From Hyphomicrobiales bacterium (lineage in GTDB: Bacteria; Pseudomonadota; Alphaproteobacteria; Rhizobiales; NORP267): DNA of 64,000 nucleotides. Below are positions 63,120 to 64,000 of the stretch, piece by piece. A model generated the notes under the pieces. That model was not told the origin of the DNA and searched no databases. It saw only the letters and a program-made list of their open reading frames with translations. The position numbers were made by a program, and so were the translations under genes. Where the stretch lies: contig JAJFHA010000003.1 in assembly GCA_021775875.1 (NCBI GenBank), forward strand, positions 1-64,000, in the 5' to 3' direction. Numbering within the stretch: the stretch's first letter is position 1; the number at the start of each line of letters is the position of its first letter.

Positions 63120-64000
63120 CCGATCTTGAGATGATATACAGATCCATAGCCGCAATGGCTGCAATCACCAGCAGCCACCCAGCCGTTGGTCGCCAGGCCA
63201 TATTTGCAATTTTTTCAGGCTGGAAAAAATGCCTCATCGCTGCCACGCCCCTTCGCATTGGCATGTGTAGCACCGGCAGATAGCGCCGCATGATTTCGAG
63301 TGTATTCGGCATTGCCGCGACAACAAGAAAAGCTGCGACAAGAATCCAATAATCTGAAAAATGTATCGGCGCTGCAAACGCCCAGGAATACATTGAATCA
63401 TATATTGTCATGGCGGTTGTGAAATCCGGTGCCCGAAACAGCACCCAGCTATTGGTAACTGTAAAAAAAGTCAGGAACCAACCGAACAAGCCCAACCGAA
63501 TATCACCCCGCATTTGTCTCCAAAAATGATTTACAATTAAAAAGAGGCCATGCAGGCCGCCCCAGGCAACGAAGGTCCATGATGCACCGTGCCACAAACC
63601 ACCAATGAGCATGGTCGCCATGATATTTAAACGATGACGCGCCCAACCCGTTTGGTTCCCACCCAAAGGTATGTAGACATAGTCTCGAAGCCATCGCGAC
63701 AAAGTCATATGCCAGCGTCGCCAAAACTCTATAATGCTCCCCGACTTGTAAGGAGAAAAGAAATTCACGGGCAGCCTGATTCCAAACATGCGGGCGAGAC
63801 CGATTGCCATGTCTGAATAACCGGAAAAATCAAAATAAATCTGGAATGTATAGGCCAGTGTTCCGCCCCAGGCCGCGATCGTTTCAATATCTTTGCCGGT
63901 AGCAGCATCGCCAAACATCTGTGAAGCAATAATCGCACAATTGTCGGCAATACCTACTTTCTTGAAAAACCCGATTGTAAATATGGTGAGCCCAATCGCG
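63085..64000 (-). CDS. MBOAT-family O-acyltransferase (AlgI-like), 5' end outside window
   Basis: The visible C-terminal 304 residues are from a multi-helix membrane acyltransferase. It shows TFQIYFDFSGYSDMAIG, FWRRWHMTLSRWLRDYVYIP and the catalytic histidine in GGLWHGASWTFVAWGGLHG, all typical of AlgI/DltB-type MBOAT proteins. The frame is open through the right edge (GLTIFTIGFFKKVGIADN near it), so the ATG at 63918 is not the true start. It transfers acyl groups across the membrane to the substrate handled by the SGNH partner. Confidence 0.92.
   Translation of the reverse strand, partial: AIGLTIFTIGFFKKVGIADNCAIIASQMFGDAATGKDIETIAAWGGTLAYTFQIYFDFSGYSDMAIGLARMFGIRLPVNFFSPYKSGSIIEFWRRWHMTLSRWLRDYVYIPLGGNQTGWARHRLNIMATMLIGGLWHGASWTFVAWGGLHGLFLIVNHFWRQMRGDIRLGLFGWFLTFFTVTNSWVLFRAPDFTTAMTIYDSMYSWAFAAPIHFSDYWILVAAFLVVAAMPNTLEIMRRYLPVLHMPMRRGVAAMRHFFQPEKIANMAWRPTAGWLLVIAAIAAMDLYIISRSDAYVEFIYFQF

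Overview
The window looks like a piece of an alphaproteobacterial chromosome of moderate GC. The markers are GcrA with GANTC sites upstream of it, a class I lysyl-tRNA synthetase, the long (370 aa) alphaproteobacterial dCTP deaminase, a SAM-II riboswitch in front of metZ, and a fused CysN/CysC. Genus cannot be read from the sequence. All assignments come from reading translations, motifs and base pairing by eye; no database search was run.

Layout. (a) 1-1250: the right end of an IS3-family element is inserted into a retron. A retron ncRNA (msr-msd) and a St85/Ec86-type effector are present. The effector's stop codon is supplied by the IS terminus, and the reverse transcriptase expected after it is not in the window. 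(b) 1350-7984: core genes: lysyl-tRNA synthetase, TerB-like protein, sterol-desaturase-like hydroxylase, solute-binding protein, family 2 glycosyltransferase and a response regulator. (c) 8.0-29.5 kb: an accessory region ending at a tRNA-Gly(CCC) gene. Copies of the tRNA 3' end plus a shared arm sequence lie at about 8.0, 12.14 and 13.3 kb. They divide the region into an 8.0-12.1 kb cassette (DUF1326, DUF2182, small ORF, amidase), a 1.2 kb mini-element with one secreted Tudor-like gene, and a 16 kb integrative island with its tyrosine integrase next to the tRNA. The island carries a predicted GIY-YIG protein with an EVE/PUA-like N-terminus, a three-gene operon led by a TIGR04255-like protein, a type II restriction-modification set (BglII/BstYI-like endonuclease, C5 methyltransferase overlapped by a serine recombinase), a voltage-gated-type K+ channel, small secreted or membrane proteins, and a decayed phage-like segment with duplicated leaders, tandem palindromes, HNH-type proteins and an in-frame amber codon.

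(d) 29.7-47.9 kb: core metabolism and transport: radical SAM protein, dcd, SAM-II riboswitch-metZ, apaG, trkH, an RND efflux pair, the argD-argF-hslO operon with a hairpin leader, gcrA, ppk2, a MarR-regulated locus, an ICMT-like methyltransferase and a WYL regulator divergent from a YciI protein. (e) 48.4-55.9 kb: miscellaneous enzymes (GST, zinc metallopeptidase, carboxymuconolactone-decarboxylase-type protein, cupin, monooxygenases, nitroreductase, GNAT) and a small exported peptide. (f) 56-64 kb: sulfate activation (cysD, cysNC), galE, an O-antigen-ligase-like protein, and an SGNH/AlgX-like protein following an MBOAT acyltransferase that runs off the right edge, which suggests surface polysaccharide sulfation or acylation.

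The most notable content is the IS-disrupted retron and the layered, repeatedly used tRNA-Gly integration site with its defence-type cargo.
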